A stretch of 64,000 nucleotides of DNA from Methanolacinia paynteri (GTDB lineage: Archaea > Halobacteriota > Methanomicrobia > Methanomicrobiales > Methanomicrobiaceae). Position numbers and translations under genes: made by a program. Position 1 is the stretch's first letter; the number at the start of each line of letters is the position of its first letter. Under the pieces are notes generated by a model, which saw nothing but the letters and a program-made list of their open reading frames with translations, had not been told where the DNA came from and ran no database searches. Positions 8,956 through 17,930 of this stretch are shown here, piece after piece. The stretch covers positions 1-64,000 of the forward strand of contig NZ_KN360930.1 in the NCBI RefSeq assembly GCF_000784355.1, in the 5' to 3' direction.

Positions 8956-9666
8956 ATGAAGGTCTTTCCTGCTGTGGATATACTCGGCGGCAGGTGCGTG
9001 CAGCTCGTCCAAGGGAAGAGGGAGTGCCGGACAGAGTACGGGGCACCGCTCGACTGTGCGATCCGCTGGATAGACGAGGGTGCGTACTGCCTCCACATAA
9101 TCAATCTTGACGGGGCGTTCGGGAGTGCCGGAAGCAACGCGGAGCTGATCCGGGAGCTTGTGCGTGAGACCGGTGTATACGTTCAGCTCGGAGGAGGCAT
9201 CAGGAGCGTCGAGGACGCCTCCGGGTGGCTTGAAACCGGTGTAGATAGGGTGATCCTCGGTACACTCGCGACAGAGCATCCTGAGGCCGTTACTGAGGTC
9301 TCCGATCTCTTCGGGAAGGAGAGGGTCGTTGCAGGCGTCGATGCACGCGGTGGTCAGGTCGTCGTGAAGGGCTGGGAAAATCCGGCCGGAGATTATATCA
9401 AGTGGGCGAAGAGGTTCGAGGAAGCGGGAGCGGGAGCCCTTCTCTTCACCAACGTCGATGTCGAGGGACTCCAGAAGGGAATCGATCCTGCTCCTGTCGA
9501 AAGACTCGTGAAGGCTACCTCCCTTCCCGTTGTAGTCGCCGGCGGCATCTCCTCGCCGGAAGACGTAGTAAAGATAAAGAAGATTGGAGCAGATGGAATA
9601 GTACTGGGTTCTGCACTTTACAGCGGCAGGATCAGCCTCGGGGCGGCCCTGGAGGTTTCCAAATGA
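8956..9666 (+). CDS. hisA: phosphoribosylformimino-5-aminoimidazole carboxamide ribotide isomerase (HisA)
   Basis: A 236-residue (beta-alpha)8 barrel with FPAVDILGGRCVQL at the start, the first catalytic Asp in AVD, and the phosphate-binding repeats GGGIRS and VVAGGIS, as expected for HisA. It carries out the Amadori rearrangement in the fourth step of histidine synthesis. I place the start at ATG 8956, six bases after a TGGAGG SD site; the in-frame TTG at 8938 would overlap hisG. The stop overlaps the hisB start by four bases (ATGA). Confidence 0.92.
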   Translation: MKVFPAVDILGGRCVQLVQGKRECRTEYGAPLDCAIRWIDEGAYCLHIINLDGAFGSAGSNAELIRELVRETGVYVQLGGGIRSVEDASGWLETGVDRVILGTLATEHPEAVTEVSDLFGKERVVAGVDARGGQVVVKGWENPAGDYIKWAKRFEEAGAGALLFTNVDVEGLQKGIDPAPVERLVKATSLPVVVAGGISSPEDVVKIKKIGADGIVLGSALYSGRISLGAALEVSK

Positions 9667-10241
9667 GATGCTTTGAAAGATCGAGGAAGACGAAAGAGAC
9701 GGATATTTTTGTATGGATTGATCTTGACGGAAAAGGGATAGTTAAGGCGGAGACCGGAATCCCGTTCCTCGATCACATGTTCGACGCGTTCGGAAGGCAC
9801 GGGATGTTCGATCTGACGATAAGGGCGAAGGGAGACCTCGATGTCGACTGCCACCACACCATCGAGGATATCGGGATCGTCTTAGGCCAGGCAATCGCCG
9901 GTGCGATCGGCGACGGGAAAGGGATCACGAGGTTCTCTCACACGGCTGTTCCGATGGACGAATCGATCGCGTACGTGACCCTCGACTGCGGCGGACGGGC
10001 GTACCTTGTGATGAACGGCTCGCTCGGCGAGTATCCGGTGTCTGGAATTCCGGGAGACCTGCTGGAGCATTTCTTCTACAGTCTCTGCTCGAATGCGGAT
10101 CTCACCGCCCACATAACATTCGAGGGCAAAAATGCGCATCACAAGTGCGAGGCAGTCTTCAAGGCCTTCGGTGTCGCCCTTAAAGCGGCTACGAGAGTGG
10201 ACCCGGAGAAAGGAATACCGAGTACAAAAGGACAACTCTGA
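9663..10241 (+). CDS. hisB: imidazoleglycerol-phosphate dehydratase (HisB)
   Basis: A 192-residue protein with the two metal-binding histidine motifs of the family, DCHHTIEDIGI (about residues 62-72) and AHHKCEAVFKAF (about residues 159-170). It dehydrates imidazoleglycerol phosphate. It is the monofunctional form, without the phosphatase domain of enteric HisB. ATG 9663 overlaps the hisA stop (ATGA), so the two are translationally coupled. Poly-T tracts follow directly. Confidence 0.94.
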   Translation: MRCFERSRKTKETDIFVWIDLDGKGIVKAETGIPFLDHMFDAFGRHGMFDLTIRAKGDLDVDCHHTIEDIGIVLGQAIAGAIGDGKGITRFSHTAVPMDESIAYVTLDCGGRAYLVMNGSLGEYPVSGIPGDLLEHFFYSLCSNADLTAHITFEGKNAHHKCEAVFKAFGVALKAATRVDPEKGIPSTKGQL

Positions 10242-10242
10242 T

Positions 10243-10264
10243 CTTTTTTTTATTAATCTTTTTT
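10243..10264 (+). terminator. T-rich terminator after hisB
   Basis: Runs of eight and six T, separated by a short ATTAATC spacer, begin two bases after the hisB stop. This is a typical archaeal U-tract terminator for the hisGAB operon. Confidence 0.6.
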
Positions 10265-10302
10265 AACAGCCGTTGATTTGTCGTACATCATCAGCATATT
10301 TT

Positions 10303-10410
10303 GGCAACCCCTCGCCGCGAGCCGCTTTGCCGGCCCGCGGATCGGCCCCGACCTCGGGGCCTCCCTGTGGCGATAAACCGTTCAGGGGACAGGCGAGTGC
10401 CCCCTGAACG
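10303..10410 (+). repeat. structured GC-rich intergenic element, copy A
   Basis: A three-hairpin element in the convergent gap between hisB and the histone gene. It starts GGCAACCCC (10303-10311). Hairpin 1 pairs 10315-10323 with 10332-10340 (8 of 9 pairs, 8-base loop). Hairpin 2 is GGCCCCGA-CC-TCGGGGCC at 10344-10361. Hairpin 3 pairs CGTTCAGGGG (10379-10388) with CCCCTGAACG (10401-10410) and has GGCGAG in its loop. The same plan recurs at 37921-38031 and, on the minus strand, at 38193-38085, with about 40 identical bases across hairpins 1-2 in the latter. Confidence 0.8.
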
Positions 10411-10540
10411 GAAATATGTGACAAGGTTATGAAAAAATACTGAGCAAATTTCTCCGTAAGAATTCTATGTCTTACTCAAGGGTCGATAGACGTGAAAAGT
10501 CCGGATATGAAAACAAAATACTAAAATAGCTGATTAATTC

Positions 10541-10553
10541 AAAAGAAAAAAGA
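10541..10553 (-). terminator. T-rich terminator after the histone gene
   Basis: On the minus strand a run TTTTTTCTTTT follows the histone stop codon directly. It serves the short monocistronic histone message. Confidence 0.5.
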
Positions 10554-10554
10554 T

Positions 10555-10761
10555 TCAGGCGTTGACTGCCATGTCAACATCTTCTTTCTTGATCGTCTTG
10601 CGGCCTGCATGCTGGGCGTACTTTGATGCCTCTTTTGTGAGGTTTGCAATGTATGCCTCTGCTGCGTCAACGATTGCCTGTGCGGCATCGCTGCCTACTC
10701 TCTCTGCTCCATTCTTCTTTGCAATTCTTACAACTGCTGCAATTGGTAGATCATTCGCCAT
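10555..10761 (-). CDS. archaeal histone (HMf family)
   Basis: A 68-residue histone-fold protein: LPIAAVVRIAKKNGAERVG at the N-terminus, then the long central helix, then GRKTIKKEDVDMAVNA at the end. This is the minimal three-helix fold of HMfA/HMfB-type histones without tails. It wraps and compacts DNA as dimers and higher oligomers. A GAGGTGG site lies nine bases before the ATG and a TATA-like stretch (TATTTATG, minus strand, about 10798-10806) lies about 40 bases upstream. It is convergent with hisB, with repeat copy A between them. Confidence 0.95.
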   Translation of the reverse strand: MANDLPIAAVVRIAKKNGAERVGSDAAQAIVDAAEAYIANLTKEASKYAQHAGRKTIKKEDVDMAVNA

Positions 10762-10940
10762 TTCAATTCCACCTCATTTGAAAAGTATATCGGGGAACAT
10801 AAATACTTTTTGGGAATTTAGAGGGTTTTGAGGAATATAAACAAATAATTACTGCATTTTTTGATTTTTATGCAAAAATAAAAGAAAAATTATTAAAAGT
10901 CTTAAAAACCTCATAATCGTACTGAATCTCAAAAAGAATC

Positions 10941-11693
10941 CTAAAATATCTTCTGTTTGTAATCGGCCAATGCTGAAGCCAGAAAAACGGCATTTGAATA
11001 ATCAGAGGAGGCGCGCGAAGTATCCACAAATATCCTGTCGAGATTTGCCACCGGAGCACCGTGTGCCCGCCCTCCTCCGAGGAGTGCGAGAGTCCTAAAG
11101 ACAAGGTTGCCGGATATGCCGTCCGGGGCGATTATTATCCCGTGATCCCTGACTGCGTCCTCGATCAGGATCTCCATGTGATCGGAACTTGTTTCTGCCG
11201 CAACGGCCTCGGCATCCTCGATGGTTTTGTCGACGACAGGGTGCCTTCCGATGTCCCCCAGACGCCCTCCGGAGAGTATTGCGGTCTTTTCATTCATCCC
11301 GAGTGCGGACGCGATCTCCCTTGCGTAGCCTACGAACTCTACTTTCTCTTCCCTTGTCCAGCCTTCGTCGACTCCGACCGGTGCGAGGAGGAACTTTGTC
11401 CCCGACTGCGTCTCGAGGAGTGCGATCCGTTTCAGGGATTTAACATTTCCATATCCTTTCAGGAGCTTCATTACGGCGTTGGCCGGAAGCGTCCCTCTCA
11501 CGGCGGCATCGATCCGTCCCTCGTACAACGCTTTGATGAGCTCCTCTTCGGCATTATCGCTGACTACTATATCGTACGGCGTGCCCGGAATATTTGTCTT
11601 CGAAAAAATGGTGATCCTGTTGCTCTTGGATGCGGAAGTGAGAGATCCTGTCACTCTCTCTGCATTTTTGTCTATACCGATGCCGATATGCAT
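10941..11693 (-). CDS. methanogenesis marker protein 4
   Basis: A 250-residue protein that I recognise as the methanogenesis marker 4 family (related in fold to phosphotransacetylase-like proteins). Landmarks are [15 protein letters not shown] at about residue 57, [13 protein letters not shown] at about 142, and [20 protein letters not shown] at about 188. The biochemical role is not known; the family occurs nearly always with methyl-coenzyme M reductase. ATG 11693 sits behind GGAGG. It follows the marker 2 gene by 17 bases in the same direction, so the two form an operon. Confidence 0.85.
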   Translation of the reverse strand: MHIGIGIDKNAERVTGSLTSASKSNRITIFSKTNIPGTPYDIVVSDNAEEELIKALYEGRIDAAVRGTLPANAVMKLLKGYGNVKSLKRIALLETQSGTKFLLAPVGVDEGWTREEKVEFVGYAREIASALGMNEKTAILSGGRLGDIGRHPVVDKTIEDAEAVAAETSSDHMEILIEDAVRDHGIIIAPDGISGNLVFRTLALLGGGRAHGAPVANLDRIFVDTSRASSDYSNAVFLASALADYKQKIF

Positions 11694-11710
11694 CACTGAT
11701 TCCTCCTTAA

Positions 11711-12712
11711 TCAGATGAAGAGGTGCATGATCCCTTCTTCACCGAGATCGAACACCTCGCTTTCCATATCGCCGTATTTTATGGTGAGGAGGTTTGTGCT
11801 ATTTATCTCGCCGATATCTGCGGCCGTGATGCCTACTTCAGAGAATAGCCTGATAATCTCTGCTACATTCTTTTCCTCAGCCGTGAGGATGAAGCCCATT
11901 CCGGGGTACATCCGCACCCAGTGGTAGAAATCGATGCCTGCCTTTGCGAGGTCCGGTCTCGGGATCTTTGAAAGGCTTATGGACGCTCCTTTTTTGCTTG
12001 TCTCAAGGAGCATCCCGAGAGTGCCTATTACACCGGGGTTGCTGATGTCCTTTCCTGCGGTAACGAGACGGCGTTCGCCCAGGGTCTTCATCATCCTGAT
12101 CTGGCTGCGAAGAGTTTCGGTGTCGCGGAGTGTTGCAGTGTCCCAGTTCAGGGCGCAGGAAGGATGGACCCGGCCGTCGAGATCGAATGCCGCGATTATC
12201 CTGTCTCCCTCCTTTGCCGTATGGGAGAAGATCGCCTCGTCGGGTTTTACTGTTCCAAGTATCGCAACGTCAACGGCAGAAAACTGTGAGTCGGGGTGGA
12301 GGTGTCCTCCGACTACCGGGACGCCGAACTTTCTGGAGGCGTCGGCCATTCCCCGGAGAACGTCATGGCAGATTTTTTCGTCCTGGACTGAGAGGATGTC
12401 GACCATCGCAAGAGGTGTCCCTCCCATCGCCGCAATGTCGTGCACGTTAACAAGAACCGAGCAGAACCCGGCCCAATAAGGATCGGCTTCCATCAGCATA
12501 CTCCAGATCCCGTCCGCAGCAAGAAGAAGGCCTTCTTCGTTATTTTTTATTAAGGCGGCATCTTCCCCGAAGGACACGATAACATTGTCTGATTCTATTC
12601 GCAGAGACTGGATAATCTCTCCGATCGCACGTTTCCTCGTGACTCCTGCATATTCGCGCACTACTTGTGCTATCTGCTCAGTGGAACATTTTTTCTCCAC
12701 TCTTAACACCAA
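11711..12712 (-). CDS. methanogenesis marker protein 2 (AIR-synthase-like)
   Basis: The 333-residue protein has the two-domain AIR synthase/selenophosphate synthetase fold: FGEDAALI near residue 48, an ATP-binding VNVHDIAAMGGTPLAMVDIL near residue 88 (quoted as landmark), and GHLHPDSQ near 138. It matches methanogenesis marker 2, whose reaction is unknown. The first codon is uncertain: TTG 12712 opens the frame but GTG 12709 or GTG 12700 could be used. It leads the operon with marker 4 and is divergent from rfcL. Confidence 0.85.
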   Translation of the reverse strand: MVLRVEKKCSTEQIAQVVREYAGVTRKRAIGEIIQSLRIESDNVIVSFGEDAALIKNNEEGLLLAADGIWSMLMEADPYWAGFCSVLVNVHDIAAMGGTPLAMVDILSVQDEKICHDVLRGMADASRKFGVPVVGGHLHPDSQFSAVDVAILGTVKPDEAIFSHTAKEGDRIIAAFDLDGRVHPSCALNWDTATLRDTETLRSQIRMMKTLGERRLVTAGKDISNPGVIGTLGMLLETSKKGASISLSKIPRPDLAKAGIDFYHWVRMYPGMGFILTAEEKNVAEIIRLFSEVGITAADIGEINSTNLLTIKYGDMESEVFDLGEEGIMHLFI

Positions 12713-12842
12713 CTTATCTAATTATTCGGTCTTTCTATACTATTACATTGTTGTTATTGAACGGTTTATCCGTTGGTAACTGCTGGATAACCATTCAGTT
12801 CTTTTATGAAAATCGCGTTGCGATTTACATCGAACAGTCCGT

Positions 12843-12875
12843 GAAACATATGTTTCATAAACGTTTTCATGAAAC
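12843..12875. promoter_or_regulatory. palindromic cluster upstream of rfcL
   Basis: A perfect 14-base palindrome GAAACATATGTTTC lies at 12843-12856, and the half-site recurs inverted as GTTTCAT (12852-12858) and ATGAAAC (12869-12875). It sits about 25-55 bases before the rfcL start, in the divergent gap with the marker 2 gene. It could bind a dimeric regulator; evidence is sequence symmetry only. Confidence 0.35.
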
Positions 12876-12898
12876 CATGCTAATATTATGTGAGTTGC

Positions 12899-14317
12899 AT
12901 GCTGGACTGGGTTGAGAAGTACAGGCCGAAGAGTCTCGGGGATATAGTCGGCAACAATGCCGCAGTCAGGCAGCTGGCCGAATGGGCGGCAAACTGGAAG
13001 ATCGGGGACGAACCTGTCTTAATATATGGAAAACCCGGTATAGGCAAGACCTCTGCGGTTTATGCACTTGCGGCCGATATGAACTGGGAGGTCGTCGAAC
13101 TGAACGCGAGCGACGACCGGACTAAATCCGTCATCGATAAGATCGCCGGCACGACTGCTACCACGATGAGCCTCACCGGGGCGTCGAGAAAACTTATCGT
13201 ATTTGACGAGGCCGACAACCTGCACGGGAACGCCGACAGGGGCGGGGCCAGGGCGATTCTCGATACGATAAAAAATTCCTGCCAGCCGATCGCCCTTATT
13301 GCAAACGATATATACGGTGTTGCAAAGGAGCTCAAATCCGTCTGCATCCAGGTGCAGTTCAGGTCGCTCCAGGCGAGATCGATCGTTCCCCGGCTGAAAT
13401 ATATCTGCTCGTCCGAGGGGATAAAATGCGAAGAGAGTGCTCTGCTTGATATCGCCGATGAGTCATCCGGCGACCTGAGATCGGCGATAAATATGCTTCA
13501 TGCGGCTTCGGCTGGTGCGGACGTGAGCGAGAATGAGGTTGCAACCTCCTCAAAGGACGAGAGATCCACGATATTCGATCTTGTCGGCGCCGCATTTAAA
13601 GGAAAGGACGATAAGAGGCTCATGTCCATCTCGTACGAGATTCCCGACACCCCGGAGACAACCGAGCAGTGGATCGAGGACAACCTTCCGTCGATTAAAG
13701 ATCCAGCCGATATGGCGCTTGCGTACAGGTATATTTCGAAAGCCGATGAATTCCTCGGGGATACCTACAGGAGACAGTATTACACCCTTTGGAGATACGC
13801 CGGAGCCATGATGCTTATCGGAACCGCGGTATCGGCCGGGGGTGCAGGAGTCTCCGGCAGGATAATGCCTCCGTCAAGATGGGGGAGGCTGTTCAGGGCG
13901 AAGAAGCAAAAGGGCCTCAGGGATTCTCTCTTCAGGAATCTGTCGGAGACCTACCATATGCCCGAGGACACCCTGCGGGACGATATGCTGATACCGCTCT
14001 CCATCATCGCAGACGAATCGCCCCATGAATTCGCAAGGCAGAATAATCTCGATAAGGACGAGCTCGACTTCTTCCTGCATGACAAGGCGAGATCGGATGC
14101 AGTAATAAAGGATATTCAAAAAGCGGAAAAAGAAAAAGCAAAGGCGGAGAAGAAGAAAAAAATCTCTGCCAAAAAAACTGTTCCCGAAGATCCACCTGCT
14201 CTTCCGGAAGAGAAGATCAACAATGATCCGGCCGTTGAACCGGTGGCGAATGCGGCGGAAGCACCCCCGGAGAAGAAGGAAGATTCATCTCAGTCGACAC
14301 TCTTCGACGGTTTCTGA
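12899..14317 (+). CDS. rfcL: replication factor C large subunit
   Basis: A 472-residue AAA+ clamp-loader subunit. It opens with LDWVEKYRPKSLGDIVGN, has Walker A GKPGIGKTSA (about residues 44-53) and Walker B VFDEADN (about residues 101-107), then the RFC collar. Its tail (about residues 405-472) is rich in Lys, Glu and Pro and ends in QSTLFDGF, a clear PCNA-interacting (PIP) box. With the small subunits it loads the sliding clamp PCNA onto DNA. ATG 12899 is preferred over GTG 12890 because the conserved sequence begins there. It ends three bases before the convergent UPF0146 gene. Confidence 0.93.
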   Translation: MLDWVEKYRPKSLGDIVGNNAAVRQLAEWAANWKIGDEPVLIYGKPGIGKTSAVYALAADMNWEVVELNASDDRTKSVIDKIAGTTATTMSLTGASRKLIVFDEADNLHGNADRGGARAILDTIKNSCQPIALIANDIYGVAKELKSVCIQVQFRSLQARSIVPRLKYICSSEGIKCEESALLDIADESSGDLRSAINMLHAASAGADVSENEVATSSKDERSTIFDLVGAAFKGKDDKRLMSISYEIPDTPETTEQWIEDNLPSIKDPADMALAYRYISKADEFLGDTYRRQYYTLWRYAGAMMLIGTAVSAGGAGVSGRIMPPSRWGRLFRAKKQKGLRDSLFRNLSETYHMPEDTLRDDMLIPLSIIADESPHEFARQNNLDKDELDFFLHDKARSDAVIKDIQKAEKEKAKAEKKKKISAKKTVPEDPPALPEEKINNDPAVEPVANAAEAPPEKKEDSSQSTLFDGF

Positions 14318-14320
14318 CTT

Positions 14321-14731
14321 TCAATTTTTATAATTTTCTCTTCTGTAATATCTGTGCAGGATAACGCCGCAGTCTATTATCTCGCCGCCGTTTTCATATA
14401 TCTCATTTCCCAGGTGGTATACGATCAGGTCGGCCCCGGCTGCCTTTGCGGTCTTAATGAGATCCGGGACCATCTCTACACCGGGCCGGACGGAATAGAT
14501 GAGTCCCCTGCCCGAATATATGGAGAGATCAGGCGACGTGATATCGTCCCGGGTGAAAATGACAGGGCATTCGGGACATTCCCTGATATCGGTTGCGCAT
14601 AGATCGACCCCCCTTTCGGCCAGGATTTCGGCTGTTGTGGTATTCCTGCCGATGCCCACTTCGACTGCGGATTTGTAATGTCCGGCCAGGTATTCCGCGA
14701 TTCGTTCTTCAATACTCTTATAATCGACCAT
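14321..14731 (-). CDS. UPF0146 family protein
   Basis: A 136-residue protein of the archaeal UPF0146 family. Its N-terminal half resembles the SAM-binding Rossmann motif: AVEVGIGRNTTTAEILAERG, then LCATDI. Function is unknown; methyltransferase-like nucleotide binding is plausible but untested. I start it at ATG 14731, because the longer open frame to 14824 runs into the divergent amzA gene. It ends three bases from the rfcL stop, so the two convergent messages must share or overlap their 3' ends. Confidence 0.75.
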   Translation of the reverse strand: MVDYKSIEERIAEYLAGHYKSAVEVGIGRNTTTAEILAERGVDLCATDIRECPECPVIFTRDDITSPDLSIYSGRGLIYSVRPGVEMVPDLIKTAKAAGADLIVYHLGNEIYENGGEIIDCGVILHRYYRRENYKN

Positions 14732-14749
14732 TGTCAAAATATAATCTGA

Positions 14750-15292
14750 ATGGGGATTCTTATTTTTTGGGATGAAGATGTCCCTGAAGGCCTCCAGCAG
14801 CCGTTCGTCCGGATGGTCTCTCATACTCTCGATATGCCCGCGTCAGCCCAGCCCAACGGCATGATGCTCAGGGGTTTTGATCGTTCAAGGAATCAGAACG
14901 ATGCAAGCAGGATACTCGGGGATATGCAGGATATATACACCCGGCGGGCGGGATGCGAAGAGGCTGTTTTGCTTGTTACGGGAAAAGACCTCTATATCAG
15001 GGGGCGGGACTTTGTCTTCGGTCTTGCACGGCCGGGAGTTAAGGTTTCCGTCGTCTCGACGGCGAGACTCGACAACCGCTGGTACGGGAGGCAGCCGAGC
15101 GATGAAGACCTCATGGACAGGCTGGTTAAGGAGGGGTGCCACGAGCTGTGCCACTGTATGGGACTCGATCACTGCGAAAACCCCGAGTGCATAATGTACT
15201 ACCCGCAGACTCTCGATGAACTTGACCGGAAAAAGAAGACGCTGTGCCCTGAATGCAGGCAGTACCTGAATCTCTACAGGTTTTCCGATTAA
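14750..15292 (+). CDS. amzA: archaemetzincin (metalloprotease)
   Basis: The 180-residue protein carries the archaemetzincin signature HELCHCMGLDH followed by C-x4-C and a Met, with a downstream CPEC, near residues 130-170. Three His bind the catalytic zinc, the Glu is the general base, and the four Cys bind a second, structural zinc. The family cleaves peptides, with substrates unknown in archaea. The start lies only 18 bases from that of the divergent UPF0146 gene, so the two promoters overlap the opposite genes or the messages are almost leaderless. Confidence 0.92.
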   Translation: MGILIFWDEDVPEGLQQPFVRMVSHTLDMPASAQPNGMMLRGFDRSRNQNDASRILGDMQDIYTRRAGCEEAVLLVTGKDLYIRGRDFVFGLARPGVKVSVVSTARLDNRWYGRQPSDEDLMDRLVKEGCHELCHCMGLDHCENPECIMYYPQTLDELDRKKKTLCPECRQYLNLYRFSD

Positions 15293-15341
15293 AGCATATA
15301 AAGAAACGGTATTATTGTAAAAGATTAAATACTGATTAATA

Positions 15342-16439
15342 ATGGATCCGCGGACCCTCGATATTGCTGCATTCATCGCTGCCCTTTGTATTGTTGCGGC
15401 TATTGCATTTATGGTCAATTCCACTGCCGGAGAGGATGAAAAGGTCGGTGTCAACGTTTCCGTTCCGGATGCAACTGCTGATTCATCTTTAGCGGACAAT
15501 GCTTCCGGCGGCCTGACCCTGCAGTACGGGCTTCCGTCATATCTCACGAAGGCCGAGAGGAACTGGCTGATCTCAAGGCAGGTCTCGCAGGGTATGGACT
15601 ATTATCTTCCGACGACAAGGGATTATGCGGTCCGGTACATTCCATCCGATCATGCAGGCACTTTTACTATTGAGCAGGCGTGTGATATCCGGGATGGTTC
15701 GGTTGCCGACTGGACATATTCGGGAGAAGACGGAGGGCTCCTGGATATATCATCCGCAAGCCGGAGCATCAACACCGGCCTTACCGGAGATGAAGCCGAT
15801 TTTGCAGTTTTTCTTGCATCGATGTTCAAGGGGGCAGGCGGAGAAGCCAGGGTAAAGAGCGGTGTAGATCCTGAATCCGGCGAATATGCAGTTACCGAAC
15901 TATATCTCGGCAACAGCGAAGATTACAATACGAAGATAATCAGCCCGGAAAAATACGAGGCATTCAAATCTAATTATTCGGCAATATTCGAAAAGGACCC
16001 AAGCGGCCTGACGATATTCAAATACAGGTATGGGACACTGTGCAGCGGCGATACCTGCTACAGTTACATGGATCCGTTTATGGAGATCATGAACGAACCT
16101 GAGAAGTACGGGGAGATATGCTACAACTATCCGAAGCTTATCAATTACCTGCTCCTGTTTCCTGATACGAATGCGATAGATTTCCAGGCGCTTTATATAC
16201 AGGTTAGATACGGGGGTTATGATGACAAATATAAGGAGACCAGGGATATAAGGAACCTGAATTACGATTATTACGTCGAGGAGAACGGCGAGGTTACATA
16301 CTGGCTTCCTATGGAGCTTTCCGGGAAATATCCCGGTGATACCGGATACAGCGACGCCGGTTCGGCGATGGTATATTATTCCGACGGTTCGTATAAATCG
16401 GTAAGAGTTAATGAAAAGGTTGCACCGGTAATCGGGTAA
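15342..16439 (+). CDS. membrane-anchored transglutaminase-like protein lacking the catalytic triad
   Basis: A 365-residue protein with an N-terminal anchor (residues 7-25) and a large outer domain. Its middle aligns by eye with the next gene product around GDEADFAVFLAS (next gene: GDCDDYSVLMAG) and its end around YWLPMELSG (next gene: YWLNFDWSV). In this comparison the Cys, His and Asp of a transglutaminase-like triad are replaced by Glu, Tyr and Glu. It is thus a probable pseudoenzyme beside an intact paralogue. Function is unknown; a binding or structural role at the cell surface is my inference. It leads a three-gene run to 17909. Confidence 0.7.
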   Translation: MDPRTLDIAAFIAALCIVAAIAFMVNSTAGEDEKVGVNVSVPDATADSSLADNASGGLTLQYGLPSYLTKAERNWLISRQVSQGMDYYLPTTRDYAVRYIPSDHAGTFTIEQACDIRDGSVADWTYSGEDGGLLDISSASRSINTGLTGDEADFAVFLASMFKGAGGEARVKSGVDPESGEYAVTELYLGNSEDYNTKIISPEKYEAFKSNYSAIFEKDPSGLTIFKYRYGTLCSGDTCYSYMDPFMEIMNEPEKYGEICYNYPKLINYLLLFPDTNAIDFQALYIQVRYGGYDDKYKETRDIRNLNYDYYVEENGEVTYWLPMELSGKYPGDTGYSDAGSAMVYYSDGSYKSVRVNEKVAPVIG

Positions 16440-16477
16440 TTGCAGGTGAAGACGAACCGGCAGAAACGGGGTGAAAT

Positions 16478-17326
16478 ATGAAGGGGAAGGGGTTGAAAAA
16501 GAGTAGCTGGAATGTCTGCGGTCTTGTTCTGGCCGTTTTGGGAATCTGCTGCATTGTCGCGGCGACCCAGGCGGGCATCCTGGTATATTCCTCCCAGGAG
16601 ACGCAGGACGTTGTCGAGTCACCCGTGGTGCCGTACGACCAGAAGAAGGCTGTTCTCTATGCCGATGCGCTCCAGACGAACAATTCCGCCGTTCTCGGTT
16701 ACGCCTTGCTGAGAACGACAGCCGTTGATCCTGACGGAGATACCCTGCAGTACGCCTGCGATATATGGGACGATCTCAACAGCAACTGGAAGGTCGTCAG
16801 CGATCCTCCCGGCCCTGAGTATATCTCGTCCTCGCTTGAATCGATAAAGGCCGATCTCAGGGGAGACTGCGACGACTACTCGGTTCTGATGGCCGGGCTT
16901 GCCGGTTCCGTGGGTGCGGAGATGAGGATCGTGAATGTCGCGGGGACGGGGGGAAATCCCGGACATGCGTTTCCTGAATATTACCTTGGAACTGACGAAG
17001 ATGAAGTGATCGGGCAATGCAGGTGCATCTCCGCCCGTTATGGCTGCGAAAGGGTCTATTATAGTATCGACGGGCAGAACGGGGAGACTGCATACTGGCT
17101 GAACTTTGACTGGTCGGTAGGCCGGAATCCCGATCTGGGATACTATGTCTATGGGGATTCATCAAACTATCATGAACTGGTGCATCCCGGTGAGAGTTAT
17201 TACGGTGTAGGCCAGCCGGCTGTATTCTATTACCCCGACGGAACTTATTCATCCGATACTCCCGGTCATGGCTACTACGAAGAGGATGTATTCGGAAAGG
17301 AGGCGCTGTATGAGATCCAGCTTTAG
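16478..17326 (+). CDS. membrane-anchored transglutaminase-like protein
   Basis: A 282-residue protein with one N-terminal membrane segment (about residues 10-32) and a transglutaminase-like domain. The likely catalytic residues are Cys in GDCDDYS (about 129), His in PGHAFPEYY (about 164) and Asp in NFDWSV (about 210). Members of this superfamily act as proteases, amidases or cross-linking enzymes, mostly outside the cell. GGGGTGA precedes ATG 16478. It overlaps the following lipoprotein gene by 17 bases. A relative with Ser in place of the Cys lies at 62163-63575. Confidence 0.75.
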   Translation: MKGKGLKKSSWNVCGLVLAVLGICCIVAATQAGILVYSSQETQDVVESPVVPYDQKKAVLYADALQTNNSAVLGYALLRTTAVDPDGDTLQYACDIWDDLNSNWKVVSDPPGPEYISSSLESIKADLRGDCDDYSVLMAGLAGSVGAEMRIVNVAGTGGNPGHAFPEYYLGTDEDEVIGQCRCISARYGCERVYYSIDGQNGETAYWLNFDWSVGRNPDLGYYVYGDSSNYHELVHPGESYYGVGQPAVFYYPDGTYSSDTPGHGYYEEDVFGKEALYEIQL

Positions 17327-17909
17327 TAATTTCCTCCCGATTATCGCCGTCATCATCCTGGTTGCGGTATCGATCACTTCCGGCTGCTCCTCGCAGGATG
17401 AAGCCAATAATGCAACTTTGGGAGAGATCAATTCGATCGAAAAGCTTGCCGACAACAGGCTGATCGCGATCGATTTCACGACTCAGGACGAGATATTCTA
17501 CTCCCAGCTTGAAGCCTCCGGGGCCCAGTACAAGGAGGCGCTCGATATGCTGTACGGGCTCGGCCCTACCTTCTACTTGGAAGGGTACGGATATGAAGCA
17601 AGAATAAAATCCCTCCAGTTCAAGATCGATTTCCTAGATGTATGTTCTGAACTGGCTGCAGCCGACGAGGATGCCAAAGCGATATTCCAGACGAGCACTC
17701 CTGAATTCAGGACCGGCCTTGTTGAAGTCCTGAACGATTATCAAAATATACGGCAGAGAATCCTCTTCCTACAGGTTATGGGCGGCGATATCGACAAGAA
17801 CCTGATCAATTCGGACTATACGCAGGCTATCAGTGTAATCCGGGGAGAACTCGATGTAATGCTTGAATCGGTGGATTCAAGGATCTCTGTTTTGGCGGAA
17901 TATCGTTAG
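17310..17909 (+). CDS. lipoprotein, unknown function
   Basis: A 199-residue protein with a signal sequence ending in the lipobox-like SITSGCSS (Cys at about residue 26), so it is probably attached to the outer face of the membrane. The rest is predicted mainly helical and has no motif I recognise. ATG 17310 has AAAGGAGG upstream and lies inside the end of the transglutaminase-like gene, which implies coupled translation. A T-rich tract (17912-17919) follows the stop. Confidence 0.7.
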   Translation: MRSSFSNFLPIIAVIILVAVSITSGCSSQDEANNATLGEINSIEKLADNRLIAIDFTTQDEIFYSQLEASGAQYKEALDMLYGLGPTFYLEGYGYEARIKSLQFKIDFLDVCSELAAADEDAKAIFQTSTPEFRTGLVEVLNDYQNIRQRILFLQVMGGDIDKNLINSDYTQAISVIRGELDVMLESVDSRISVLAEYR

Positions 17910-17930
17910 ACGTTTTTTTGGAGAATAAAT

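Noticed and set aside
9402-9662. An in-frame extension of hisB into hisA
   Set aside because: The extra residues are basic and unlike any HisB. ATG 9663 gives the family's usual length and overlaps the hisA stop.
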